From Persicaria tinctoria (lineage: Eukaryota > Streptophyta > Magnoliopsida > Caryophyllales > Polygonaceae): a stretch of 64,000 bases of DNA. The translations under genes were made by a program, and so were the position numbers. Positions 10,941 through 20,978 of the stretch are shown piece after piece. The notes beneath the pieces were generated by a model. The model saw only the letters and a list, made by a program, of their open reading frames with translations. It was not told the DNA's origin and did not search any database. Position 1 is the first letter of the stretch. Every line of letters starts with the position of its first letter. Location of the stretch: positions 40,932,392 to 40,996,391 of the forward strand of contig JBANSL010000002.1 in NCBI GenBank assembly GCA_037127255.1, written 5' to 3'.

Positions 10941-11155
10941 GGTGCGGTCCGGTACCCTAGTCGATCTATTACTAGGCTGGCCGACCTTAAGGCAAGACGT
11001 CAAGTGCAACTGACTTATATTGCGAGGCCAGACAGTTGCACTCGAGGGGGCGTGTTGTGATGTGTGGATGATCCGTTCCACATCCAAAAACACGGAACCC
11101 CGTGCCTTGCATATAAGTCAGTGGGCCACTCCTCCTATTGCCAATTGATTTTAGG

Positions 11156-13572
11156 ATGGAACCCCGCTGGTCTTGTGTGCTCGGCTTTGGTGCGCATGAT
11201 GCCCTCGGACGTGTGGACCCCCCACGTCATATGGCCCGTCGTATGCCTTTTGCCCCGTCCTATACTCAGGTGCACGCTCCATTTGACATCATTCATGGTG
11301 ATCTACGAACTTCTCCCATTATTAGTCATGATTGTTTCCGTTATGCACTTGTGTTAGTTGATGAATTCTCTCATTATTTTTGGGTGTTTCCCCTAAAGTA
11401 CAAATTTGAAGTTGTTGCTCACCTTATGACCTTCCATAGCCTTGTTCGCACCCAATTCAACCTCCCCATCAAATCCTTTCAATGTGACATGGGCGGTGAG
11501 TTTAACAACAACGCCCTTCAATCCTTCTTCTCTACTCATGGCATTCAGTTCCGCTTGTCTTGTCCCTACACCTCCTCCCAGAATGGGAAAGCCGAACGGA
11601 GAATTCGCACCCTTACCATTTACATGAGGACTTTCCTTATCCATGGGCATGTCCCCCTGCAGTATTGGCCATATGCTATTGAACAAGCATGCTATCTTAT
11701 CAACATTACTCCTTCCACAACCATCCAGAATTGGTGCCCTGTTGAGATCTTATTCCGAGTCACTCATAAATACGACCACCTCCGTGTGTTTGGCTGCCGG
11801 TGTTACCCAAACCAAGCATCTGTTGCCCCTCATAAACTTGCTCCTCGATCCACACCTTGTGTTTTCCTCACCCGCCCCTCTAATCGTAGAGGGTATAGGT
11901 GTTTTGATCCCATTACCAAACGTGTCATATTCTCTTGCCATGTCACATTTGATGAGACCACATTCCTATTTTCTAGTTCTCCTACATCCCCAAACACCCC
12001 GGCCCTTTCTGATGACTACCTTACACCTCACCTCCTTCACCAAGTATATCCCTCTTCCGATCCTCTCCGAATGCTATTACATCTCGTTCCTCGGCACCCA
12101 ACCCTCCCTTACCACAACTTGCAGCCCATATCCTGCCACAAGCTGCCCATATCCTGCCACATGCAGCACCTATCCTTCCACCTCCTACCCTCGTCCAGCC
12201 CCCTATGGCCCTCGTCCCGTCACCTCAAGCCTTTGTCCCATCAGCTGTAACCCCTGCCCTGTCACCTAACCATACACAACCAGTCAACTAGATCCAAACT
12301 CGGAGCATGAGTGGCATCTTTCGCCCCAAACAGATTTTTTACCTCTCTATTTATCACATATCGCCATCCCTACCTCCCACAAAATAGCCTCCTTAGACCC
12401 GAATTGGAATGCTACCATGCTCGATGAGTACAAGGCTCTTATTAGCAACAACACTTGGGTCTTGGTACTTACCTACATATGCACCTCGGGCTTGGTATCT
12501 TCACTTTGCTACTTACCTACACATGCGTACCTTCGTCAGTAGAAAGAGCAATTCCTCTTTGTTTGTCTTTCGCCGAGGTAATCAGATTGCTTATTTGTTG
12601 TTATATGTCGATCATATCATTCTTACTGCATCTCCAGAGACTCTTTGGGCTGCCATTATTACTCAACTCAACAAGGAGTTTGCTATGTCTGATCTCGGAC
12701 CTCTCAGTTTATTTTTGGGAGTCTCTTCATCTTGATCTGCATCTGGTTTGTTTCTCTCCCAAGAGAAATATGCCAAGAAGATTATTGCCAAGGCTAACAT
12801 GGCTAACTGTAAGGCTGCTGCAACACCCGTTGAGACCACTGCCAAACTGGCCCAAGCTGCGGGTAAGCCTGTGTCTGATCCGACTTTGTACCATAGCTTT
12901 GCTGGTGCTTTACAGTACTTGACATTTACTCGTCCTGATATTAGCTATGCTTTTCAGCAAGTCTGTCTATTTGTGCATGACCCTAGAGAGTCTCACTTTG
13001 CCGCTCTTAAGCGCATTATTAGGTATGTTCATGGTACTACTTCTCTTGTCATCGCTATTAGCCCATCGGCTTCACCTCTCTCCATGGTTGCTTACCCGGA
13101 TGCTGATTGGGCTGGTTGTTTGGACACCAAATGGTCTACGTCAGGATATTGTGTGTTCCTCAACGACTCTCTTGTTTCTTGTTCATCCGAGAGACAACAT
13201 GTATGTTGTTTCCCGCTGTAGTGCTGAAGCGGAGTATGGTGGTGTTGCCATTGTTGTCGCTGAGTGCTCCTATCTTCGCAAATTATTGCTTGAGCTCCAC
13301 TATCCGCTCATTCAAGCGTCTGTTATGTATACAAACAATGTCATCGCTAATTATCTTGGTCACAACCAGGTTCACCATCAGAGAACCAAACATGTTGAGA
13401 TTGACATCCACTTCGTCCGTGAGAAGGTTGCCATGGGTCATGTGCGTGTCTTAAATGTCTCGTCCCCGTTTCAGTATGCTGACATCTTCACCAAGGGTTT
13501 GCCTTGCCAACTATTTCTTGATTTTAGATCCAGTCTCACTATTCGATGCCCTCCTGTTTCGACTGAGGGGGT
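11156..13572 (+). pseudogene. Decayed Ty1-copia pol (integrase, reverse transcriptase and RNase H parts)
   Basis: The integrase core is readable at about 11270-11960: an Asp in IIHGDLR, an Asp in FQCDMGGEF and a Glu in GKAERRIR. The chromoviral-style motif is absent and the frame is Ty1-copia-like. A shifted, shortened region (12000-12400) follows; most of the N-terminal half of reverse transcriptase is missing. The remainder has LLYVDH where the family has YVDD (12595-12620), so a catalytic Asp is changed. Then come TRPDISYAFQQV and an RNase H with SAEAEY, RTKHVEID and ADIFTKGL (to 13572). Several frame changes and stops (for example near 12735 and 13220) make it non-functional. Gag and protease are missing. 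It is joined on the left to duplication copy 2. Confidence 0.9.
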
Positions 13573-13580
13573 ACGGTAGA

Positions 13581-13647
13581 TGTAATATAAGCCCATAGAC
13601 CTAATTGTAATTAGGTCATGATATAAACCTCACACACACACACACAC

Positions 13648-13705
<58 letters not shown>

Positions 13706-13752
13706 TCTAATTATAGCGAAGGCAACCCCAACGGGGATTATTCACTCTGACA
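13581..13752 (+). repeat. 3' LTR-like segment of the decayed copia element
   Basis: Begins TGTAATATAAGCCC just after a purine run (gactgaggggg) and ends ...attattcactctgaca. The last ~48 bp match the sequence directly upstream of both primer-binding sites (9570-9613 and 10879-10928), so they mark an LTR 3' end. The first part has no match upstream, so the two LTRs are no longer equivalent. A long (CA)n tract sits inside. Confidence 0.6.
13630..13704. repeat. (CA)n(TA)n microsatellite
   Basis: About 65 bp of CA with one CG interruption, then about 10 bp of TA, inside the LTR-like segment. Confidence 0.95.
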
Positions 13753-14078
13753 ACACCAAGCCACCGAGAGCATCCGAGGAGAGCCAAGAAGAGGCTCGAA
13801 GAAGAGCCATCCGAACAAACGTCCATAGGGAAGAAAGAGGGATAGAGATGCACGAATCAAGCCGATCGGTTGCAGATATGGTGGGAGTAGATTCAGAGGT
13901 ACGAAAGCCCCAAATTAATTTTGGGTTTTGATTGAAATCAAAATGGATTAAAGGACTAGGCCGGGTTAAAGCAATCACGATTTGTAACCAGTTATACACC
14001 GAATTTTTATCGTGACAGAGCACCGTAGCACGAGACAGCCGGAGCTGGGGTGAGAACGGCCGCAGCTGAGATGAAGAT
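13753..14078. other. Repeated non-coding segment, left copy
   Basis: The part from about 14007 (atcgtgacagagcaccgtag...) to 14078, together with 14887-14918 beyond the hAT insertion, matches 23409-23526 at high identity. The nature of the shared ~120-bp unit is unknown. The earlier part (13753-14000) is GA-rich with no gene I can support. Confidence 0.6.
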
Positions 14079-14878
14079 TAGGCCTGTCAAAACGTGACCC
14101 GACCCGACCCGACCCGTAAAACGTGGGTCTTGGCGCAAATATTTCAACCCGAAACCAGAAGCCACCTGAACCTGTTCAACTTGCCAATTTCTGGGGTCGG
14201 GTTGGGTCGACATGTGGGTCACTCGTTGGGTCATGCTTTAAGATAATCAAAACATAAATAAATTACAATTTAACCTAATATTGAAATATATTACTAATAA
14301 TAATTAGGATTGAATATTATATTTTTCATCATCAACTTTATTTTATAATTTAACATTACAATTTTTTATGTATATAAAATTACATATTACTATTGTAGCG
14401 ACATTAATTGTTTTTTTTTCCAATAATATAACTATTATTGGGATAATATAACAATTTTAGATTTATGAACTATGTAAATAGTCATTAAAAATACTCCATC
14501 TGTTTACTTTTAAATGTTGTTTACTATTCATGTATGGTTTTAAGGATGATAATAATTATATAAAATACCCATTTATATATTATATATAATTTCATACTTC
14601 AAAAACTAAAAAAAATGAAAATATAACAAGTAATAAATTTTTATTGATATTTTACATAATTTTATCATTTTAAAATAACGTGTATAAATAGTAAATGACA
14701 TTTAAAAAATTATGGATAAGTAGCGCTCTTGACCCTTTGGGTCGACCCGAACCCGTTAAATATGGGTCTGGTTTGAGCATTTCACGACCCGTAACCCGAA
14801 ATGACCTGACCCGGAATGAACCCGAACCAGAGACGACCCGATCCAAACCCGACCCGTTCGACCTGTTTGACAGGTCTA
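14079..14878. mobile_element. hAT-type MITE (800 bp) with 8-bp target duplication
   Basis: The ends are TAGGCCTGTCAAAA and its approximate inverse TTTGACAGGTCTA, with subterminal ACCCGACCCG-rich inverted regions typical of a widespread plant hAT MITE family. The 8-bp target ATGAAGAT is duplicated at 14071-14078 and 14879-14886. The homologous unit at 23494-23525 lacks the element and has a single ATGAAGAT, which confirms the insertion boundaries. The AT-rich centre has no transposase. Confidence 0.95.
14491..14715. mobile_element. Degenerate Stowaway-like MITE inside the hAT element
   Basis: The left part reads tactccatctgtttac and ttgtttactattcatg, close to the CTCCCTC(T/C)GT terminus and the subterminal region of the Stowaway at 38707. 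A loose inverse (aatagtaaatgacattt) occurs near 14690-14708. The right terminus is eroded. Confidence 0.45.
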
Positions 14879-15056
14879 ATGAAGATGGATGGAGCCGTGG
14901 TTGGATCTCCCCCTCTATCTAGATTTCTTAGAGAGAGGAGATAACCTTTTTCTTTACGCTTTTTTTTTCTTTTCACTTTCCAATAGTATTTATTTTTTAT
15001 CTTTTTTTTATATGCATTTTTGGCTAACCTTTAATTTTTTTTGGTGCTACTTTTAA

Positions 15057-16752
15057 TTTTTTTTTTGTAAAGTGGCCAAAAATTAGAACGTCTTCTAAAG
15101 AGAAGAATGATCTTGATCATCCTTGCAGATGATGTTACAAAAAACCCTATTCATAGGGATGGAATTAAGATTACAATCAGATTCAAATCTAGCAATAAAA
15201 TCTGCTGCTGCATTTGCTTTCCTAAAGATATGTTTGAAACTGACGGTGTTAATTTGAGTCTTCATTCATCTAATGCTCTCAATGATCCTCAGAATTTCCC
15301 ATGGTATGTTTTCATCTCATGTGATAGCTTTGATCACTGATAAACTGTCTCCTTCAATGATAACATTCTGCCAGCCTCTACTATAAGCTAGCTCGATCCC
15401 CTTGTACACAACCAAGGCTTCGGTGAAAATGACTGATCCCTTAGTAGTCTTTTCTTGGAAGACTTCGACTACTTCTCCATTCCAATTTCTGGCAATACCC
15501 CATATTTTGCACATTCCATCTTTGTTTACTACTCCATCTACATTGATTTTGTAAACTCCATGAGCCGGTCTCATTCATTTTATATGCTTTCCTCTTCGTT
15601 TCTTACCTTCCGTCTTTGTTATATGGCTTTCTTCATTCCAATCAGCCTTGGATTTTAGAATTTTTTGTATAATTCTTACCATGTCCTCCATTCTACCATT
15701 CTTAAAAATGATAGAATTTCTAATTTCCCAAATGTTCTGCCAGATTATACATAGATCTTCAAAGTAGATATTATTTTTTCTAATCTAGCACAGGTCATCC
15801 TGTAATGAGTTTGAGTTTCCCAAACCTAGGAAACACTTGCCGGTGGTTAATTCATATTTTATGATTATGGTTTTAGACACTGGACAATTAAGAAATAGAT
15901 GTGTGTCATGCTCGTCTTCCATTTCGCATAGACAACATTGGGATGGCACCCTATTGTAAAATCTGTGAAGTCTCGTCTTAGTTGCTAAAGCATCCATGTT
16001 GATTTTCCAAATAAGATTCTGGGTTCTAGGGGGAAGTCGAAGATTCCATATCCAATCATGATTGGTATTCAAGAGGTTATTGTTCCTTAAAAGGTCATAG
16101 GCTGATTTAGTTGTGAATTCACCATCTTTATTTATTTTCCAGATGAGCTTATCAAGTGTATTAAAATTAGGGACGAGAATTTCTAATATTTGTTTGACTA
16201 TTGACAGAGGGAAATTTTGAGTAAGTAATTGTACATTCCAGTTTTTATTGATATTTATTAATTCCGAAACCCTCATGTTAGGATCAAGATTTCGCTAATA
16301 AGATTGGAGAGGGGTATTGTTTACCCATGGATCATTCCAAACATTTATATTGTCTCCATTTCCCACTATCCCAAGAAGGCCATTCTGAAAAGTATTTCTA
16401 AGCTGAAAGAGTCGGCCAAATTGCCAAGAGGTATTGTGGATATGTAGATCCATACTGTCATTGTGGTGTAAGTATTTTTCCTGTATTACCTTAACCTATA
16501 TGTTGTGTGGTTGGGTATTTTTCAGCAGTTCTAAAACCAAGGCCACCCGCCTCTTTTGGGGAGCATATTTTATCCCAACTAATGAGAGGGCTATATCTTT
16601 CTGTCCTTAATTTATTCCAAAAGAAATTTTTATTGATTTGGTCGATTTGGTTGAGTATTCCTTTGGGTAATAGGAAACTTTGCATTAGGTAGTTTGTTTT
16701 TGAGATAAGGTTTGCCCTAATTAGTGTGGCTCTTCCGGCTTCTGAGAGAGAG
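15057..16752 (-). pseudogene. LINE (L1-like) ORF2, 3' part: RT end, zf-RVT, RNase H
   Basis: Read on the minus strand from the insertion point of the LTR element (16752). First comes the end of the reverse transcriptase with SEAGRATLIRANLIS and FFWNKL (16491-16752). Next is the zf-RVT domain with CCLCEMEDEHDTHLFLNC (15785-16276). Last is an RNase H domain with INVDG, FTEALV, EGDS and a C-terminal RKANAAADF (15130-15574). Several stops and frame changes separate these pieces. The element ends in a poly(A) (poly T on plus at 15057-15066) after a short 3' UTR. The 5' part continues at 20979-23292. The two halves rejoin in frame when the LTR element and one copy of GAGAG are removed. Confidence 0.9.
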
Positions 16753-17805
16753 TGATGCGGGATCATCCAAGACACCTCCGAACACGCCTATACTTGGGGA
16801 TGGACCTATGATTCGAGCTCGTGAGAATGATGTCATTCTCAAGAGGAAGAAGAAGGATCCACCATGGGAGAAGGTCCAAAGGTGCAAGCTTGATGGGTCG
16901 TTCGTTTTAGAGTCGTTCAGCTGTTTGACAACTTTTCGACGTCTCAGTAAAATGAGTCGTTCGGATTCAATATTGATCGGATTGATTCGTGCCATATCTT
17001 GTCGGAACGAGGACGAAGAGATCTACAACTTTGTTGTTGAAGGTTTTTCCATATTCGAACTAGAGCTTGGCCGAAAATCAACTTCTTTGCAAGCTGTCAC
17101 TGTTTGACGGGAGTGTGGCCAGGGTGCGCGGGCGTGTGGCCATGGTGCGCGGGCGTGCACGAACTTGCTGTTGGTTGCTGGACGCCGAAGACTTCCTTGG
17201 CCAAATTAGGTTGTTTCAAGTGCTATTCCATGTGACTTAATTAGTTATACTATTTTGAGTTATTTTTAGGTTATTTAAATAATTTCTTTTATTTATTATT
17301 TTAATTAGTAAATTAGTCTTTTAGGGTTATAAGTAGGCGGTTGATTCCTCCATTGACCATTGTAACTCAGACGTCTCTTTTATGAAAATTTCAGTTTGTG
17401 TGAAACACAATTGAGAGAAAGTCAATCGATTCGAAGCGTGGCTCATCGATTGCAAATTGGTTATAGATCCTGCTTGGTTTGCTTTGAGTTCGTCAACCTC
17501 GCGAGAGTTTGGTGATCCAGGTAATCACAAGTCCCCTCCTTGTGTCTCCAAGTTGTCCGCTTGGTTGTGTAAGGTTGTAGAGACGGGCTTAATAGTCGTT
17601 GGTATTTGGTTCCTACCCTCTTAGGAGGCCTGGGGTCTTTGCCTCGTTCTATTTTAGTTCGAATCAGTCCTTATCGGCCGTGTCTTTGTTATCAATTTCG
17701 AGTCTTGCATATTGTTCATCGAATCTTTGAGTCTTTTGCTTCCGTTCTTGTTATCTCTTGTTTGATTGTCGAAGATCGGGCCACCCTACGGCTAACCCCG
17801 TATCA
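16753..17805 (+). repeat. 5' LTR of the 4.2-kb non-autonomous element
   Basis: Same 1053-bp length as the 3' LTR. A duplicated GC-rich unit (ggtgcgcgggcgtg, twice at 17120-17155) lies inside. The CGAGGA codon context at about 17009-17014 is open here, whereas the 3' copy carries a stop (aactag) at the same place. Confidence 0.95.
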
Positions 17806-17808
17806 AAT

Positions 17809-17820
17809 TGGCATCAGAGC
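17809..17820 (+). promoter_or_regulatory. Primer-binding site of the 4.2-kb element
   Basis: TGGCATCAGAGC lies three bases after the LTR end and is one mismatch from the initiator tRNA-Met complement. Confidence 0.8.
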
Positions 17821-19077
17821 TTTGGTTTCCGACATCAAAGTTGTGTCTTTTGTTATTAATAAACACAAAACCTACAAAAAAAAAATTAGAGTCTTTCTTG
17901 TCATTGATTTTTACTTCTTGCAATTTTGAATTTGATTAGTATTAATCCTTGTTTGTGATTGTTGTGGTTGCTAGCCTAAAACACAAAACTTTAGCCGAGA
18001 CCATAGCAGCCATTGAAACTTCGATTCGGCAACAGTACGTACTGGTTGAATCCTTGGTTGAATTTTGAATTTGATTAGCATTGTTGACCTTTTGTTTAGC
18101 ACAACAGTGTACGTGGGTGATATTTCTATTCGACAGACTCATTCCAAGTCAAAAGCAAAGGTTTCTCAAGCCCTAGTTGTGTTGTTCTATCTTTGGCTAC
18201 CTTAATCTATCCTTGTTTTATCTAAATATTGCCTTATTTAATTTGTTGAAATTTGTGATAGATATATCTCATATTTTCTATCATAGATTATAAAAGGCAT
18301 TAGATAGATCATAGATATACTTACCATATTAGCCAAACCATTACCTATAAACATTTCATTAGGGCTATACAAATTTTTATTTTCTTTCACCATAGTTTAA
18401 ATTTTCAAGGGTCCTTTATTTCATTGTTAGTTTCTTGCATTAGTTAAAAATAAAAATAAAAAAAAAACATATTTGCATTCAAAGCTTAGTCCTAGGAGGA
18501 TAAAATTCACTAGGGGCAAAAGTAAGCTTCCAAAAAAAAAAAAAACAAAAGAATTGTCGAGTCTAGTGCAAGAACTTCAAGGACCAATTTCGGTGAAAAT
18601 CTCATAGCCCTAATTGAAATTCTCAAACACATACCTCCCAAACCATAATTTTTTTTTTAAGCCCTACCTTGCAACTACAACATCCATACTAAGGGTTTAA
18701 ATCAAAAAGAGGTAAAAATCCAAGTTTTTCTTTCTTTTCCTTCATTTTCTTTCCTATTTTTGTGTGTCGTGTACTGCAGTGCCCATACCGACCCCCTCTA
18801 TCCTCGGTACAGCCTCGGTATAGTGTCCTGTCGAGTCAGTTTGGCCGATTCCGAGCTTCTGCCCAGCTTGTGTCGAGCACTTTCTTCGGTGTTTCTTTGT
18901 CCTTTCTCTTGATTACTCTCTTTTGATTGTTAAGTCCTTGCTTGAGTGTTGATTTGCCCAAAGCGGATTGCCCCAACAAGCTTGTCATAACCAATTAGAG
19001 AGAAGTGTGCGAGAGAAACACATTGTGAGTTGTTTTATTTGCTAATCTTGACATAGTTCCGTGTTTGTTTATTTGCG
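17821..19077 (+). other. Long untranslated leader of the 4.2-kb element
   Basis: About 1.25 kb between the primer-binding site and the ORF start, T- and A-rich with no open frame worth calling. It probably carries packaging signals, as in other non-autonomous LTR elements; no specific motif is identified. Confidence 0.5.
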
Positions 19078-20184
19078 ATGTCTCAACAGGTTAACAACCC
19101 GAACAATGACAACAATGACAACGATTCCGACGCAACTATATCCGCCACGGTGTTCAACACCAAAATGAACTCTCTTATGGAGACCTTGGCAAAGATAAAT
19201 GAAAGATTGAAGATACAAGAGCGTCGGTACGGCTTACCGGTACAACATACTGATTGTTCTTACCCCGTGCTTAGTTCTTGTGTTGGCTCTAACACGGTGA
19301 CCGGACAAGGAGTACCACCTAAGGTTGACGTGCCACCACATGAAAGGGAAGAACCTCGTCCTATTTCTAATCAACTTAATGTTTCTCCTAGCATAGATGT
19401 TCAGCTTGTTGATGAAATTAGAGAGCATGTTACTTATGATCAAGATGTTAATTTACTTGCCTATGATTATGAAGATTGCATTGAATATAAGCACGATGAT
19501 TCTTTGATTGATTTAAGTGTTCAGCCTATTCTTTGTGATGATAATCAAAGAGAAGATTTGTGCTTAGAAAATGGCAAAGTTTCTAGTATGATCATTGATG
19601 GTGAAAATTCTTCTACTATTGCTAGCCTTGAATTAATTGAAAATCCAGCCTTGAAAAAGGATGACAACTTGCTAGCTTTGGATGAAAACTTAGAGATCAC
19701 TGAACAAGCTAAAGTGCATATTAAGTTAGTATATAATGAAGTTGATAGGAAATATGACTTGTGCACTAATAATGCTTCTTTTCTTGGTGTTGTAGTGACA
19801 TCCACGGGCCTTGAGATGAGTTTTCATGGACATGAGGTATTCGATCCAGGAGCTCGTGTGGTTGCATTTGCGGGATCTTATGTGACCTTGGATTCGCGGA
19901 CGAATCCTTTTCAAGAAAGGGGGAATGATGCGGGACCATCCAAGACACCTCCGAACACGCCTATACTTGGGGATGGACCTATGATTCGAGCTCGTGAGAA
20001 TGATGTCATTCTCAAGAGGAAGAAGAAGGATCCACCATGGGAGAAGGTCCAAAGGTGCAAGCTTGATGGGTCGTTCGTTTTAGAGTCGTTCAGCCGTTTG
20101 ACAGTTTTTCGATGTCTCAGTAAAATGAGTCGTTCGGATTCAATATTGATCGGATTGATTCGTGCCATATCTTGTCGGAACTAG
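19078..20184 (+). CDS. Acidic ORF of non-autonomous LTR element, C-terminus like gypsy pol end
   Basis: 368 codons from an ATG in the leader context ttgcgATGtctc. The N-terminus is Asn/Asp-rich, then a short coiled-coil-like segment (TKMNSLMETLAKINERLKIQE, about residues 28-48). A long acidic, repetitive middle follows (LLAYDYEDCI, LLALDENLEI). About residues 235-285 (FHGHEVFDPGARV..., DSRTNPFQERGNDAGPS) and the following GPMIRAREN resemble the extreme C-terminus of plant Ty3-gypsy pol, which often ends in DSRxNPFxEGGND and GPMTRARAK. The frame runs through the polypurine tract into the 3' LTR and stops there at a TAG absent from the 5' LTR. So this looks like a gag start fused by internal deletion to a pol end. 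No enzymatic domain is seen. The function is unknown. Confidence 0.75.
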   Translation: MSQQVNNPNNDNNDNDSDATISATVFNTKMNSLMETLAKINERLKIQERRYGLPVQHTDCSYPVLSSCVGSNTVTGQGVPPKVDVPPHEREEPRPISNQLNVSPSIDVQLVDEIREHVTYDQDVNLLAYDYEDCIEYKHDDSLIDLSVQPILCDDNQREDLCLENGKVSSMIIDGENSSTIASLELIENPALKKDDNLLALDENLEITEQAKVHIKLVYNEVDRKYDLCTNNASFLGVVVTSTGLEMSFHGHEVFDPGARVVAFAGSYVTLDSRTNPFQERGNDAGPSKTPPNTPILGDGPMIRARENDVILKRKKKDPPWEKVQRCKLDGSFVLESFSRLTVFRCLSKMSRSDSILIGLIRAISCRN

Positions 20185-20978
20185 GACGAAGAGATCTACA
20201 ACTTTGTTGTTGAAGGTTTTTCCATATTCGAACTAGAGCTTGGCCGAAAATCAACTTCTTTGCAAGCTGTCACTGTTTGACGGGAGTGTGGCCAGGGTGC
20301 GCGGGCGTGTGGCCATGGTGCGCGGGCGTGCACGAACTTGCTGTTGGTTGCTGGACGCCGAAGACTTCCTTGGCCAAATTAGGTTGTTTCAAGTGCTATT
20401 CCATGTGACTTAATTAGTTATACTATTTTGAGTTATTTTTAGGTTATTTAAATAATTTCTTTTATTTATTATTTTAATTAGTAAATTAGTCTTTTAGGGT
20501 TATAAGTAGGCGGTTGATTCCTCCATTGACCATTGTAACTCAGACGTCTCTTTTATGAAAATTTCAGTTTGTGTGAAACACAATTGAGAGAAAGTCAATC
20601 GATTCGAAGCGTGGCTCATCGATTGCAAATTGGTTATAGATCCTGCTTGGTTTGCTTTGAGTTCGTCAACCTCGCGAGAGCTTGGTGATCCAGGTAATCA
20701 CAAGTCCCCTCCTTGTGCCTCCAAGTTGTCCGCTTGGTTGTGTAAGGTTGTAGAGACGGGCTTAATAGTCGTTGGTATTTGGTTCCTACCCTCTTAGGAG
20801 GCCTGGGGTCTTTGCCTCGTTCTATTTTAGTTCGAATCAGTCCTTATCGGTCGTGTCTTTGTTATCAATTTCGAGTCTTGCATATTGTTCATCGAGTCTT
20901 TGAGTCTTTTGCTTCCGTTCTTGTTATCTCTTGTTTGATTGTCGAAGATCGGGCCACCCTACGGCTAACCCCGTATCA
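19926..20978 (+). repeat. 3' LTR of the 4.2-kb non-autonomous element
   Basis: Preceded by the polypurine tract and followed by the second GAGAG target copy. The last 259 bases of the upstream ORF lie in this LTR. Confidence 0.95.

Larger units (their letters stand above)
9978..11155. repeat. Direct duplication, copy 2 (copia leader region)
   Basis: Second copy of 8711-9840. It is longer mainly through a (CT)n expansion (10124-10212) that is only a few repeats long in copy 1. It ends in the same gattttagg boundary and then continues directly into the copia pol frame at 11156, so copy 2 is the one joined to the element body. Confidence 0.8.
16753..20978 (+). mobile_element. Young non-autonomous LTR retrotransposon (4226 bp)
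   Basis: Two 1053-bp LTRs (16753-17805 and 19926-20978) begin TGATGCGGGA and end CCCCGTATCA and differ at about ten positions by eye (about 1%). The 5-bp target GAGAG is duplicated at 16748-16752 and 20979-20983. A primer-binding site follows the 5' LTR and a polypurine tract (aagaaaggggga) precedes the 3' LTR. The 2.1-kb interior has a long leader and one ORF, with no protease, reverse transcriptase or integrase. It must have been mobilised in trans, probably by a Ty3-gypsy relative (see the ORF). It is inserted in a minus-strand LINE. Confidence 0.95.
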
